Below are positions 1-11,800 of a stretch of DNA of 64,000 nucleotides, in pieces. Position 1 is the stretch's first letter, and every line of letters begins with the position of its first letter. This DNA is from Pyrocephalus nanus. Lineage: Eukaryota; Chordata; Aves; Passeriformes; Tyrannidae. The stretch lies in assembly GCA_038380795.1 (NCBI GenBank), contig CM076267.1, positions 12,569,501 through 12,633,500 on the forward strand, given 5' to 3'. A program made the translations under genes and the position numbers. The notes under the pieces are model-generated. The model was given only the letters and a program-made list of their open reading frames with translations, was not told the origin of the DNA and made no database searches.

Positions 1-100
1 AAAGGAAGGAAGCGGCGTCAGCGCTCAGCAGCCACGACACCGCTGGGGAGAGGGACCTGCGACTTCCCCGGTGCTGCGCAGGAGGTCCGTGGTAGGGACA
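1..100. promoter_or_regulatory. CpG-rich left edge, possible promoter or first exon
   Basis: The first ~95 bases hold about nine CpG dinucleotides in an otherwise AT-rich, CpG-poor window, which is typical of the edge of a vertebrate CpG-island promoter or a first exon. It could belong to the + strand kelch gene at 8.8 kb, whose first exons are missing, or to a gene lying to the left. A frame is open on + across it, and a GTAGGG follows near 90, but that is a weak donor and no known protein is recognised. The role is inferred from composition only. Confidence 0.3.
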
Positions 101-2031
101 GCCAGAGCTCTTTTCCTTGCTTCCAGTTTAGGAGATTCACTACCCTGCTTTTGCTCATTCCCTTTTTCACAATCAAAGAGCATAAAGCACAAAATGCCTT
201 CTTACCGAGCAAAAGACAAACAAAGAAATGCAACCATCCAAAACCCAAGCCAAAGTGCATCTGGCTTGGGATGAATACTGGACCATGTCATTTGGGAGTG
301 AGAATTTTTCAAAAAGCCAGACTCCAGTCCAAAATGGACCCTGTCATTTGGAGTCTGAATATGAAAACAGCTTGCAAAACATTTTTTCAGGCTTCTGACA
401 AAAGAGTTGGTCCTTCTTTTGCTCTGGTATCTAGGCTACATTGTTCAGGCTCATGCATATCACTGGTTTTATTCACATGAGTAATTCCATTTGAATTTGG
501 AGCGACAACGTGTATGTGTAAAGTTACTCATATGCTTTCTGTCTCCTTTATATATTGAAATTATGTGGGTTTGGGTTTTTTCCATTTGCTGGTAACTGTT
601 GGCATCATGGTTATTGTGAACCATCACGGTTATTATTACTGTTTGTCCACTGACACCTTTGTTTTCCCTGCCAAACTAAAATCCAACTATGTCTTTCTAT
701 GCAATCTATTCCAGCTATACAATTGTATCATCTGTTTTTATGCAACCATCTTTCACCTGACTGTGTAAATTCATCTTCCCTATAAAAGATCTTTTTGTAC
801 TCAGCTTTTCCTCCAGTCATGACTGGCAGTCATTCCAGTTGTGCCATCTGAGTCTTTCTCACACTATGATTTCTCCCATACAGTGTAATCTAAATTCATA
901 CTGATTCTAACATGATATCTGGATGTTTTAATATTTGCCAGCTGGAACATTTTATTATTCTTATTGCCAAATGCCCTCTCTTTCTTCCTTCATATTTCTT
1001 CAAGCTACAGCTTCTGCTATTCTCATAACCTTGTATGCCTTCTCTATCCCATTGCTCCATGCTTGTCTAAGGGCAAAATGTCTCAGGGACAAGAAAAACA
1101 CAATGTTTATCTTGCAGGAAGTGTGACATTAAGTTTTAAGTGTGGGTGAATGTTTTATTAGATGCTTCTTTTCCTCAGTCAGGGAATACAAACAACAAAT
1201 AAGTAAAATTCAGTGCAGACTTTTTGCTTTTAATGGGAGATAATAGCTTTCCACTGATATACTCTCAGCTGTCAAGTGTATACTCTAGTATCCTAATTTG
1301 TGCGTGAGGAGAGAAGGCAGGCTGGGCAGCCACTGATTCCTTTTGTCAACCAGAGTCTTTCTTCCTAACCTAGAAAATTTTGTGCATTACTATGAGTTAA
1401 GTCTCCCTTAGGAAATAAAGTATTTTGAAGTTGCTTCAGCAGCAGGTCACAAGCTGTCAAGAAGATGCATTCAGTCACACCTAAGGACAGATTTATTACA
1501 TTCAATCTCCAGGGCATCTGCCTACTGGATCTTGAAAGAACCCAGCTGGTTAGTTTTTGTGAAAGCCCCAAATGATGCCTTCTAGGAACATTGAAAACTG
1601 CTATTTCCAGGGGAAGGGGTGATGACCCCTGTATTGAAATGACCTGTTCCAGTGGTGACAGGACAAATTACTTCCAAGGAAAGGGTAAAAGGCCAAATAC
1701 ATCTTGAGACTGCGCTATGATCATGGCAGGAGTTTCTCATTTCTTTTATCTTAAAGTGCGAGAACCAAGAACTGTATTTCCTCCCTCTGTCATATCTAGA
1801 GCATGAAAAATCACCTGTTTGTCTCTTTCATATTCAGTCTCCTGAGTAACTCCTGAGGAGCCACCTTCCTGCAGGAACACTTTGCAGTCAGGGTGTCCAT
1901 CCCAGCTATGTGGTAAGACCACAACAGAGACTGAGTTCTGCCTATGGATGGAGGATCCTAAATAGGATCCTAAATAAGATCTGAAAAGCAGATTAGATTC
2001 CTGAAGTAAATAGCCTAATAAGGACCAAACA

Positions 2032-2060
2032 CCCCCCCCCCCCCCCCCACACACACACAC
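2032..2060. repeat. Poly-C run followed by (AC)n
   Basis: Seventeen consecutive C bases (2032-2048) run directly into six AC units (2049-2060). This is a compound simple repeat, and the - strand has an uninterrupted G run. Its length is likely to vary between individuals and to be error-prone in sequencing. Confidence 0.95.
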
Positions 2061-4633
2061 AGTCTTGGATTATCAACATGAACTTTTGATCAGGCATGGC
2101 TGGTGCCCTGGATTTGTATATCCATAACATGCTATACTTGTGCCACCTATGGATGTGTATTTAGGGAAGCTCTTTCTCAGAAACTTCATTCAAAATTGAA
2201 TTGCAGTCAAATGATTAATTGCAGTGATGGAAATCATAATTAACAGATTACCTGAGAAAATCTACTAATCAAAACTATATATTCTAATTATCATTTACAA
2301 AAAAGCCTCATTCTAAAAAATTAAACAAAACAAACAAAAAATCCCAACAACAACTGAAATTTTGATTTACTAAGGAAACTAAGGAGGTATAGATGTATTT
2401 AATTTTGTCTATACCATAAAATATATTTCAATACAGTGGCAAAGGTAATTTTTTGATTCATATACTAGAGGTGTATATAAAAATGTAACAATCCCAGCAA
2501 TATTTTAAATACTGAACTTCTTTTTTCCAGATACTACCTTCTCCACCATATTTGGGAAATAGATGCAATGTTTACTGTATTTTTCCAAGTTTGTATTTTT
2601 GTATTTGTTTCATTAAAAATTAGAAATATACATAGCATATAGAAAATAAAACTGGATATATTTATACTTCTTTATTTAATAAGTTAATTTATTACTACTA
2701 AAGAACTCACTTTGTAGTAGAGATGAAGTACTGCTACACAGCACTGCTGACTGCAAAGGATTTTCTTTTCTGGCTGAAAGCTCCTAGAAAAAAAACAAAA
2801 GACAATATACTAATGTCAATTTGCAACATTTAATTTTGGAATTATATGCAAAGATATAAATTTATTATGAACTTTTAAAATTAGAGCTTTAACATTAATG
2901 TGATCTGAATTAAAGAAATGCAGTACCTTGCCCGCAGAGCTCCAGAAACAGGCAGTGAGCTTTTCTCGGGGAGAGATCTGAGATACTCTGGTCTGTTCTG
3001 CAGTGAAGGTGCCCGTGCCCTCGGTAGGACTCCTGAAGTAGCAGTTACATACAGAGGTTTACAGTACATAGGAACTGTAATTATATGTGGGTGTTTCAGC
3101 AGTCACATCCTTTAAAATACCTGCTCACTTCAAAAAGCATTTTGAAGTACTAAATATAGCAGTGATAATGTTTGCAAATACTACCTTAAAATTGTTAAAA
3201 TTCAACTTAAAGCTATTCAACATAAAAGCCTCACAGTTTTTCTGTAAATTTTTAATGTCTCCACTCTAAGCTTTATACAGAGAGCAGGGTTGTTACTATT
3301 TTACTTGAAAGTAACTGTAATTTTTCTGAACCCTGAAACTGGGATGGAGCCACGTCCCCTGCTTTGTCATTTTACAAACCTTCTTTCTGTCCTTCAGCTT
3401 CTCCCTGTAACAAGCAATACTGCTTTCCATCTCCTTCCTTTTGTCTTCAATGCTCAGACATGTAGTAACTGCATTTTTTTTTTACAACACGTAGCAAAGC
3501 CAGGCCCTTATTTCAATTCAGAATCCTAATACACAAATATTACAGACACCCTATGGTCTTACAGCCATTCAGACTTTTGGGTTGAAGCTCTGAAGCCGAG
3601 CTTTTCTGAAAATTAGTTCCCGTATTTTGAAAAAAAACCCAAACCAAACTGAACTCAAACCAAAAAAAACCCCAGCCTAGAAATAATTCAGAGCATCTTG
3701 AGTTTAGGAAATAATAAAATAGCAAACCTGAGGATACTAAAATTTATCACACGTATAGTAAAAGCATTGCAAGTAAACATGATACACTGAAAGAAAGCCT
3801 GGATCTCTTAAACTATTCTAAACGAGTTGGGTGTGTTTTTAAAACTTTGTAACTGCCTTGCAAGTCCTCAGTCGAAGTTTTCTCATTCATGCAGGCAGTC
3901 CTAATGAAACAAGCATTACAATAAAAGCACCACAGCAAAGGTTTCTATGATAAGTACAAATAGGAAGATCTGTTAGTATTTTTGAAGAGCAGTAAAACAT
4001 CAAGTTGCCCAGTAAGAAAATGCAGGGAGAGGTTCTAGGCTTGAGTTCAGAAAACTGGGTCATTAACAAAAAAATCCCCCAAACAGAAAAAGATTTCCTA
4101 TTTTTTCCCTACCCCAATATGAGTGGTTTCTTATCTCATTATATTTCAAAAAGGCTCAATCGTTTTAAAAATGAGACTTTTCTGAGTATATTGAAAACAG
4201 ATGGAAATGAATCAGGGGGCTGAGGCAGAAAAAAGCTTTAATGAAGATCTATTTAAGCAATACTTTAAATAAATAAATCATTTGTCTGAGAAACCACATC
4301 TTACAGAAATATAAATAATTATATAATGATCATATAAACTACATTTCCTGATGTAATTCCTGTCTTGCTGCATTTCCTGAATTATTTGTATTATGAAACA
4401 GTAGTGGGGCGCCATTAATTGATACGCACTCAGTGCTATAGTTACCGTGCTAATTGCAGCTCTCCAGGCCCTCCACTCACAGCTCCTCCAGCCCTTGAAC
4501 AATTGGGATTGATTGCACAGGAGCTATTTTTAGAATGAAATGGCAGAAGAGTTTGCAGAGCAGCAGACATTTTTGTGTGTGCTACAGCTGTTTTGGGGGG
4601 AAAAATTGTTGGATAAAAATGTTCTGAGTTGTC

Positions 4634-4651
4634 TTTTTTTTTTTTTTTTTT
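4634..4651. repeat. Homopolymer T tract
   Basis: Eighteen T in a row. There is no SINE or LINE body next to it that I can recognise, so it is not clearly a retroposon tail. Confidence 0.9.
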
Positions 4652-4916
4652 AATTCTGCTGAAGTTAGAGCTTCCTATTGGATAACTGATTTTGTAGCAA
4701 GTTGAAGCTGAGGTCAGTGTTGCATGACACAAAGGACATCCCTGGTGACATTGTTCTCAGAAAAGTAGCCCTTTTCCTTCAGAAATGGGACTGAGGTTGA
4801 CAGTAGATGAACTCTGGTGAGCCTGGTTCTATAGAAAGGCAATCCAGGAGTCAAGTTTGCAATTTAAAATAACAGTGATGAAAGGCAAGATTCATGATTG
4901 ACTTTGTGTTTTTTTT

Positions 4917-4928
4917 CCCCCCCCCCCC
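4917..4928. repeat. Poly-C tract after a T run
   Basis: Twelve C follow directly after a run of T. This is a short simple repeat like the one at 2032, with no element attached. Confidence 0.9.
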
Positions 4929-5394
4929 GACCCTGAAATGAAGCAGTTTGTTAACTGTTAGTGAGTGCAGGTCTGCTTCCAAGAACGCTTTAGCTGAGGG
5001 TAAATGGCCGCAATTCCCAAGGGTCAGTCGATGCTCAAAAGGTGTGACTGGGAGGAGACACACATTCAGTTCATCCCAGATCGGCCTTTTGTTATTCCAT
5101 CCAGCTCTCCTGCCTTGCATGGAGTTCAGCTGGGGTAGATAAACAACTAGACAGGATTTTGTTGCTAATCTACTGTAGGAAATCAGGGCTGTCTTCTTCT
5201 CTGAATGCTTGTGTAATAGAAGGCAAGGTTTACAGGAACAATAACAAGCAGAAGTATGTAGGAAGAGGGATAATGCTTTATAGCTGAGGAAAAAACCCTC
5301 GAGGGGACAAGCCTATTTTACCTTTGTAAAGTATTAATAACCTATCAACTTTTTCACAGTGAATTATATCAATAATAGTAATACCTTGACACTG

Positions 5395-5560
5395 TCACAC
5401 AGCACTGCATCAGCAAATTTGAAGTGCTGTACTAAGGAAGTGACTGTCCCCATTTAGCTGTGGAAATAAATGAATTGGCTGTGGTTACACAGAAGCTTGG
5501 CAGAGTTAGGCAGAGAATCTGTGTTTCATGACTTCAGCTGCTTTTCCCTTTTCAATTTCA
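5395..5560 (-). repeat. Possible ancient MIR/CORE-SINE-like remnant
   Basis: On + the segment reads like the reverse complement of a tRNA-derived MIR element. A CCCCATTT block is followed by a GGTTACACAG-like block, then by GGCAGAGTTAGG-like sequence, in the order and at the approximate spacing found in inverted MIR copies. The match was made by eye and is diverged, as expected for an element from early amniote evolution. It could instead be another old SINE with the same core. Confidence 0.45.
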
Positions 5561-5901
5561 TGCCAGAAAGCATTATGGACTTACATACCTGTAATGTGTC
5601 ACTACTTCATAGCTGCTAATTCCCCTGGAAATGAGAAATGCACACGTTGGTAAATGCTGCCCATCTTTGTATCCCTTCAGAGAAAATACAAAGAAGAGAC
5701 TTCAGTTTTTACTCTACAATACTTACTGCTTACAATACTGGATTGCATTAAAAAAAAAAAAATTACAAAAATTGAGTAGTTAATCTTGCCAAAAAATGCT
5801 GCAAGAGATTTCTAGCATCTTTTTGTCACTGAATACATTCCAGTCTCACAAATGGTAAATTTCAGAGATAAACTGGATGACAAATGAACTTAGAAACATT
5901 A

Positions 5902-5921
5902 ATTTCATATTAATATGAAAT
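5902..5921. repeat. Perfect 20-base AT-rich palindrome
   Basis: Ten bases (ATTTCATATT) are followed at once by their exact reverse complement with no spacer. It could bind a dimeric factor or be chance in AT-rich DNA. No gene is near it. Confidence 0.9.
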
Positions 5922-8467
5922 ATTACTATCTTCTGTATTAGTTTGTTTTACTGCAATCTTTGTTCTTCCTCAAATTATGTACAACTTGCTCTGGACTTAC
6001 AAGTTACCATTAGATAAATTACCATTTAAGCTGGTAGACTATGGTGCAAAGGTCTTCCTTCTTTCCCCCCAGATTTTATGTTGTCCCTTTGCTGTCAGGT
6101 ACTTCCCAAGTGGGCATGGCCACTGTGCAGTGCAGCTGTGAACTGGAGTGGCTGAGTTTTGGATACACACCTTGCCTCTTCACCTGGTGGAGCAGCAAAT
6201 GGGGGGTTGATCTGCCAGTGCTCATCTGCTGCAGCCTCGAGGAAGGAGATGGTGCGAAGGGACAACAGAGAGTCTCGTTGTTACGGATGGAGGGAAGGAA
6301 GGATAGCTTGTGAATTTGCCTGGGACAAATCCAGACTTTCAGAGACAAGGGAATACTTGAACACAGGAGAAAACATTTGAAGAAGGGGGTATGCTGTTGT
6401 GCTGCTTGATCCCCTCCAAACAAGGGATGCTGGTGTAGAGGCAGAGGACTGAAAACTCTGTAAAACAAAAATGTTGCTTTCGGTGCAGCAGTGAAACAGA
6501 AGACATGCAGGATTCCAAGAGAAAAATAGAAAAGAAGGCTTATCATAGAATTACATAGAAAAATAAATAAAGGGTGATGTAGCTGTTACTCAGCACGTTT
6601 GTGAACATATAAACACTTCTACAGAAATATTTTATAGCTTTTTTTTCTTTTGTATTTAACTGCTCATTCATCTTTGACTCCAAGAGAACATCGCTCATTC
6701 TTTTTTATAACACAGCAACTTTCGATGGAGATGTAGTTACTTTCTATCCTCCACCCCCTTCCCTGAAATCAGACACACACAGGGCGAGCAGGGCTTATGT
6801 TGGCCTTCCCTGGCATATGTGTGGCTAAATATAGCTTTACACAATGAACTTCAAGGCACAGTTCATATGTCTGAAGTCACACTGTGGCGAAGTGTCTAGT
6901 AAAAACACTTGCATGCAGATCAGAAGAAGAGGGCTTCGTTTTGACCTCCCCTGGTCATTGCTGGGAAAATTTCCAGCCTTAGTCACCGCTTTGCTCTGTA
7001 AGGCTGTGGGCAGCAGCCGACACAAAAGTTCTCTGTGGATGCAAATGGTTTTATTGCCGTACATCCAGAGTAAATTTGGTATTTCTGCTGTGTTGCTTGT
7101 TTGGGTTTTTTAAATTAATTTCTTTAGAAATAATTGCTCCAAGTGGTCATAGATTTTTCACATTTACCCTGGAAGTAGTCTTCAGTCAAAAGAATGGATT
7201 TGCTGCATGACCATTATGGTGAGCTGTGACTTTATGATTAATAGAGAAATGTTTTTCTGGTATCTGTGTCTTCATAGAACACAGTGACATCTTGTGGCAT
7301 GGGAAAGGCTACTGTCATTTTTTTCAGATCCATCCTCATTTCAGCAGGCTTAGAGATGAAAGTCTAAATAAATTCTGGACAACTGCTAATGCATTACTTT
7401 CATCTGTAATATTCACTCTTTCAGTTTCTTTTTTTTAAGGACATGTTTGTTTTAAATATTTTAGTAGTGAAAAAAGACCAAGCCTTGGTTTCTACCATAT
7501 TATGAATATAGGGTGTTGGAGTTTATCACTTCAGCTCACCGATATTCTTTAGAAAACTTTCAGCTCCAGGAATATTCCTGTCCCAGCTTCGCTGACGTAA
7601 GACTCTGAGAGTCAGAATTTCAGATGCTTTACATAAGTTAGTGTATTATCACAGATGGACAAAGTTGTCATGTTGCTTTTGATGGGACTGAAAAGAAAAC
7701 ACAGTAATATTTTATCACAAGGTAGAGACTTTCTTTTTTCCTTATCTTTCTTCTTCTTCCTTTTTTTTTTTTTTAACCTTAAACTACCTTTCATCTTTTT
7801 GCAGACCAAACAGGGTTTAAGCCCTGCCCCAGATGTTTTGGGACCCTCCTCTGACATGGCTGCCCTTTGCAAGTTGATCTTTGGATAAGATCCTAGTTGC
7901 CAGCATGAAAGGAAAAACTGAACACTGTGGCTGGAAATCTGCCCCCTAGCAGAAGCCCAGTCCCTGTGATGGATATAAACACGCCTGTGTCCTTTGCAGA
8001 GGGTTTGTTTATCTCCATGGAGGGTGGAACATGACCAGCCTGAGGGATTTTTGGTGATACAACATCGGTGAGTTGGTCCCTTCACCTGTCTGTCAGGATT
8101 AGAGATTCTACATCCAGTCATCATGAGATTGGGGATATTCCATAGTTATTGGATTATCCCCTTAAAGTATCTCCATAAAAATGATGGATAAACTGCATTT
8201 TGTTCATTGGGCAGATGATGTGTGTTTGCTCCTGTTGCAAATGTCCCAGAATGTTTAGATTTTAGTTTGGTTCTTTTTGTTTGTTTGTTTTTCTAGACCA
8301 GAAATACTGAGTCATTTGAAATATCCTGGTTCTAGCAAGGGATATCAAAGAGCTCTCCTGACTCTCTCATGCACGAATAGTTTATGCCTGTAAAAGTGCA
8401 CAAAGGGGAACATATGAATACAATATCTTGTAGGTTGATATTAACAATGCCCTATCAAGTAAGACCC

Positions 8468-8485
8468 TTTTTTTTTTTTTTTTTT
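8468..8485. repeat. Homopolymer T tract
   Basis: Eighteen T about 320 bases upstream of the first recognised kelch exon. It is a simple repeat with no visible element attached. Confidence 0.9.
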
Positions 8486-8805
8486 ACTTTATATGTGGTC
8501 TTCTTGTACAGTTGTTACTGAAATAAATCAGAATTTTCCTGGATTTCATTATCATGGACTTGTTGAGTTTTGATGTAAGTAACAATTAAAATACAAGCAG
8601 TAACAAGATCAATTTCTATTACATTCAAATTAGCTAAATAGAAAAATGCATATATTTAATTTTTGGGAACTTCTTCTGAACTAAAAGAGAGGAAAGATGA
8701 CAAACCACTTCATTTTCCTTGTTGAACTGGCAGCACAGCCACATTCAATGCCCATCTTTTCACCTTTTGTCTAATGTTTATGTTGAGTGCACCACTTACC
8801 TTCAG

Positions 8806-8898
8806 CTCTGGTTTATAGTGAAAAATGAATGGGAAATGCTGGATTGCTCAGGAGATGGTCCAGAAGAATTGGAAGAACATTCAGTGGTGGCTTATAAG
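8806..8898 (+). CDS. Kelch gene exon A (first recognised)
   Basis: The exon lies between CTTCAG and AAG|GTAGTA and has 31 codons in phase 0. It starts with LW at the end of one blade strand and carries a KNEWEML strand and the EEHSVVAYK strand that begins the next blade. It opens in mid-blade, so there must be at least one upstream coding exon ending in phase 0. Confidence 0.8.
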
Positions 8899-11800
8899 GT
8901 AGTAGACCAAGACTTATCCTATCCATATCCTCACATTTTATTTCCCACTATGCAATGCAATAAAATACCATAGATTATTATGTACTGAAATACCATACCC
9001 AGAAAATATTTTTGTGTTGGTGCAGTTCTGGATGTAGCTGTACCAATGTTTTGGAATCTTTCTGAATAAAGTGACACTAATTTCCTCAGTCAGTGCTCAG
9101 TATGTAACAGTAATACAAGATAAAGACCTTGGCAGCACATTCTTTGACTTAACTGTACAGTTGTAACAGTTGCTCTGAATTCATTTGCATGATCAGCTAT
9201 GGCATAAAAACATTCACTTAAGAGCTTGCATAGAAGAGGGACGGGGGAGTGAAGGCAAATAAGAATTACAAGCCTGGCTTATGAGGGGAAAACAGAATTT
9301 AGGATATCAGGAGCTGCAATGCAATGAAATATTTCTATAAAAATGCATAATCTAATATTACCTGAGCAGTGCCTCAGAGAGCTCCAAATCCACATCCCTG
9401 AAGCTGTCCCAGACTGACAAGGAAGTAAGTGGTTCTGGAATGCTGTCTCCGTTAAAACAGCAGAATGTTCATCAGGGTTTCCTACTGGAGAGAATAAAGA
9501 CATAATTAAAAGCTGGTGGCTTTATGGGATTGCCTCTTTAATTGTTAACAGATCATCATACACATTATTGTTAATTATATTTTGGCAATAGCAGCCTTTT
9601 CATTTAGGAATTGTTTTTAAAATTATTTTCAGTGACAAGTATTTTTCATTTTGCAGGGCAACCTGTATATTTTTGGTGGGATGGTGGATTCTGCTTTCAC
9701 ACAAGCAAAAACTCCTCTCTGGACATATGACATTGGTATGATACACAATAACCAGTTTTTTCCGTGGGATGTTCCAAGTCCATAGATACTAATAAACAGT
9801 AAGAACCAAACTGTTTTCTGCTGCTTGTAGCATAACCTTTCCCCAAGCTTTACAAGATGTAATGTGTGTGAAATTGTGTGCATATTTTCCCCCTAAAATT
9901 AGGCTGTTAAAGCTATCAAAAGGTCAGATCTTACTTAATTAGAGAATTGAACAGGAAAGTTTTATGTATTTTAACGTCTCAGAATTTCCATTCCTCCCCT
10001 CTCCTTCTGAAGTTTACAATTTGATCATAAACACCAATATTTCATGTAGTATTTAATTTTTTTAATGTTACATTAATTTTAAAAACCAAGATTTTTGTTT
10101 TATTATGGACGAAAGCAGATTAGTAAAGTATATCTCATTTTGTAATTTTACTGAAGGAACACATAAGCTGGAACAGGAAAAGTCAAGTATAATTAAATAA
10201 GACGGTGGGAAATTACCATCAACATTTTATAATGCAGGTTTTCTTCTCCTAAGAACAAACATTTTTTATGTTTTAAGTGTGTATTCTAACAAAAGCAGGG
10301 CAGCATTTGAATTTAACATCAATGTCATACATGATTGTGTTCTCCCTTTGGAAATCCTGCATGTAGTAATGGCTGCTTATTTTGATGTCAGATGGAGGAG
10401 CAAAGAGAGAGATACTGAGCTCTTTTTGAGCTAGTAAATCTTGTGACCAGACCAAGATTTAAGTTTCCTGGCTTCTTTTGCTACTTCACTCCGTAATCTT
10501 AAATCAATGGGTTTTTTTCAACCCTTCATTTGTGTTTTCCACCATTTGTCTGAGATACCTGCTGGCAGAAGAGAGAGCCTCAGATAGAACATATTTTAAA
10601 GGAGAAAGCATCTTATTACTCACAGTATTTATCAGTGCAAATTGGGAACGAGGTATTAAAAATGGGTGTGTGTTTAGCTTTTTCATAGTTATTATTTAAA
10701 ATCCTTTGGCAAGTATAGCTTTAAGTAATGCAAGCTTGCACTGCCTTCTCATTCTACCTCTGGTGCTGATACCTCATATATTTCCTCTCTTTCATGGTGA
10801 TCACAGATCTGTGATTTCTGACTGTTATTTGGGGGCTACCCTAAAGGGGTCTATGAAAAAGAACAAGAAAGAATAATGCTGTTTTCAAGTAGAAGAAGTC
10901 ATACGTCCATCAGGAAATCTGGGAGTCCTGCTAGTTCAGAAAATGCTGAAAATCACAGGTTATTTCTGCATTGTGAAATTTAGCCTTAGGAAACAGGAAT
11001 ACAGTATGGTATCTCTGTGATTCAATATCAGATAAGGATACAGGAAAATTACTCTGACTGCGTCTCCTGCGAGTCTCTTGGTGCTGCTGTCTTAGCAGGG
11101 AGCAGATTTCTTTAGCCTTGTCAGTAGAAAACGCCAGGATGAGACTTACTTGAAAATTAGATCTGTAATTTGAAAAATTACTGTTGGAGGAGTGTCCTCT
11201 TGTGGTCCAGGAACTAAACTGCGCTTTATTAAATCAATCCCCTAGATTCCACAAGATGGACAGAGTGCCGTAACGTACCAGCAGAGAAGGAGGTAAGGAG
11301 CCAGGAAGTGGGGAATGTGTGAATCAAATGCCTGTTGCTTTGTTGATTAAACAGATTGCTTTGAAATATGTTCCCCCAAACAGTTCCAATCTCATCTCTT
11401 CAGAGACATGTGGCTATACTTTATTTCTTTGCACTTTCAATAACTAAGGCTTTTTCCTTCTTCAAAACAGTGTTTAAAAATACTGCTCTTAAATTTTAAG
11501 TCCTATATAAGAAGTTAAGTCCTCTCCTCTGCTGCTGCTTCTGTTTTTCTGAAATCCTTATCAAGAATACTAATTTTAAATGGAATATTGCAACCATACG
11601 TGAAGCCTGTGCTTTTAAAAGTAGGGTTGTGAAAACAGATTGGCAGTCACACTAATACATTTTGGAATGTGAAGTGCTGCAGCATTTTTCATTTCTTCAG
11701 TCTGAACACGTGGACTCACCAAGTTACTGCCACTTCTAATTGAAACCTGAGTGGAAGCATTTATGTCTTGCTCTTTTGAGATTGGTTTTATATCACTACA

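Larger units (their letters stand above)
101..8805. other. Non-coding stretch, no exon recognised
   Basis: No exon with kelch-like or other recognisable coding content was found on either strand. Open frames of up to about 170 codons occur (for example on - near 6076-6546 and 7612-8124), but they contain low-complexity or poly-Lys runs, show no family motif and are not bounded by convincing splice sites. The stretch holds homopolymer tracts near 2.0, 4.6, 4.9 and 8.5 kb, a SINE-like remnant near 5.4 kb and a 20-base perfect palindrome at 5902. It is probably intronic or upstream sequence of the kelch gene, since that gene still lacks its N-terminal exons. Confidence 0.5.

Noticed and set aside
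6076..6546. 156-codon open frame on -
   Set aside because: It has no recognisable family, is rich in Ser, Pro, Leu and Cys as expected of random translation, and no supporting exon was found nearby.
6545..6575. CATAGAAT-like units resembling a CR1 tail
   Set aside because: Only two short units, with no CR1 body on either side.
7612..8124. 170-codon open frame on -
   Set aside because: It contains a Lys-rich run that comes from a pyrimidine tract on +, shows no domain and has no splice or promoter context.
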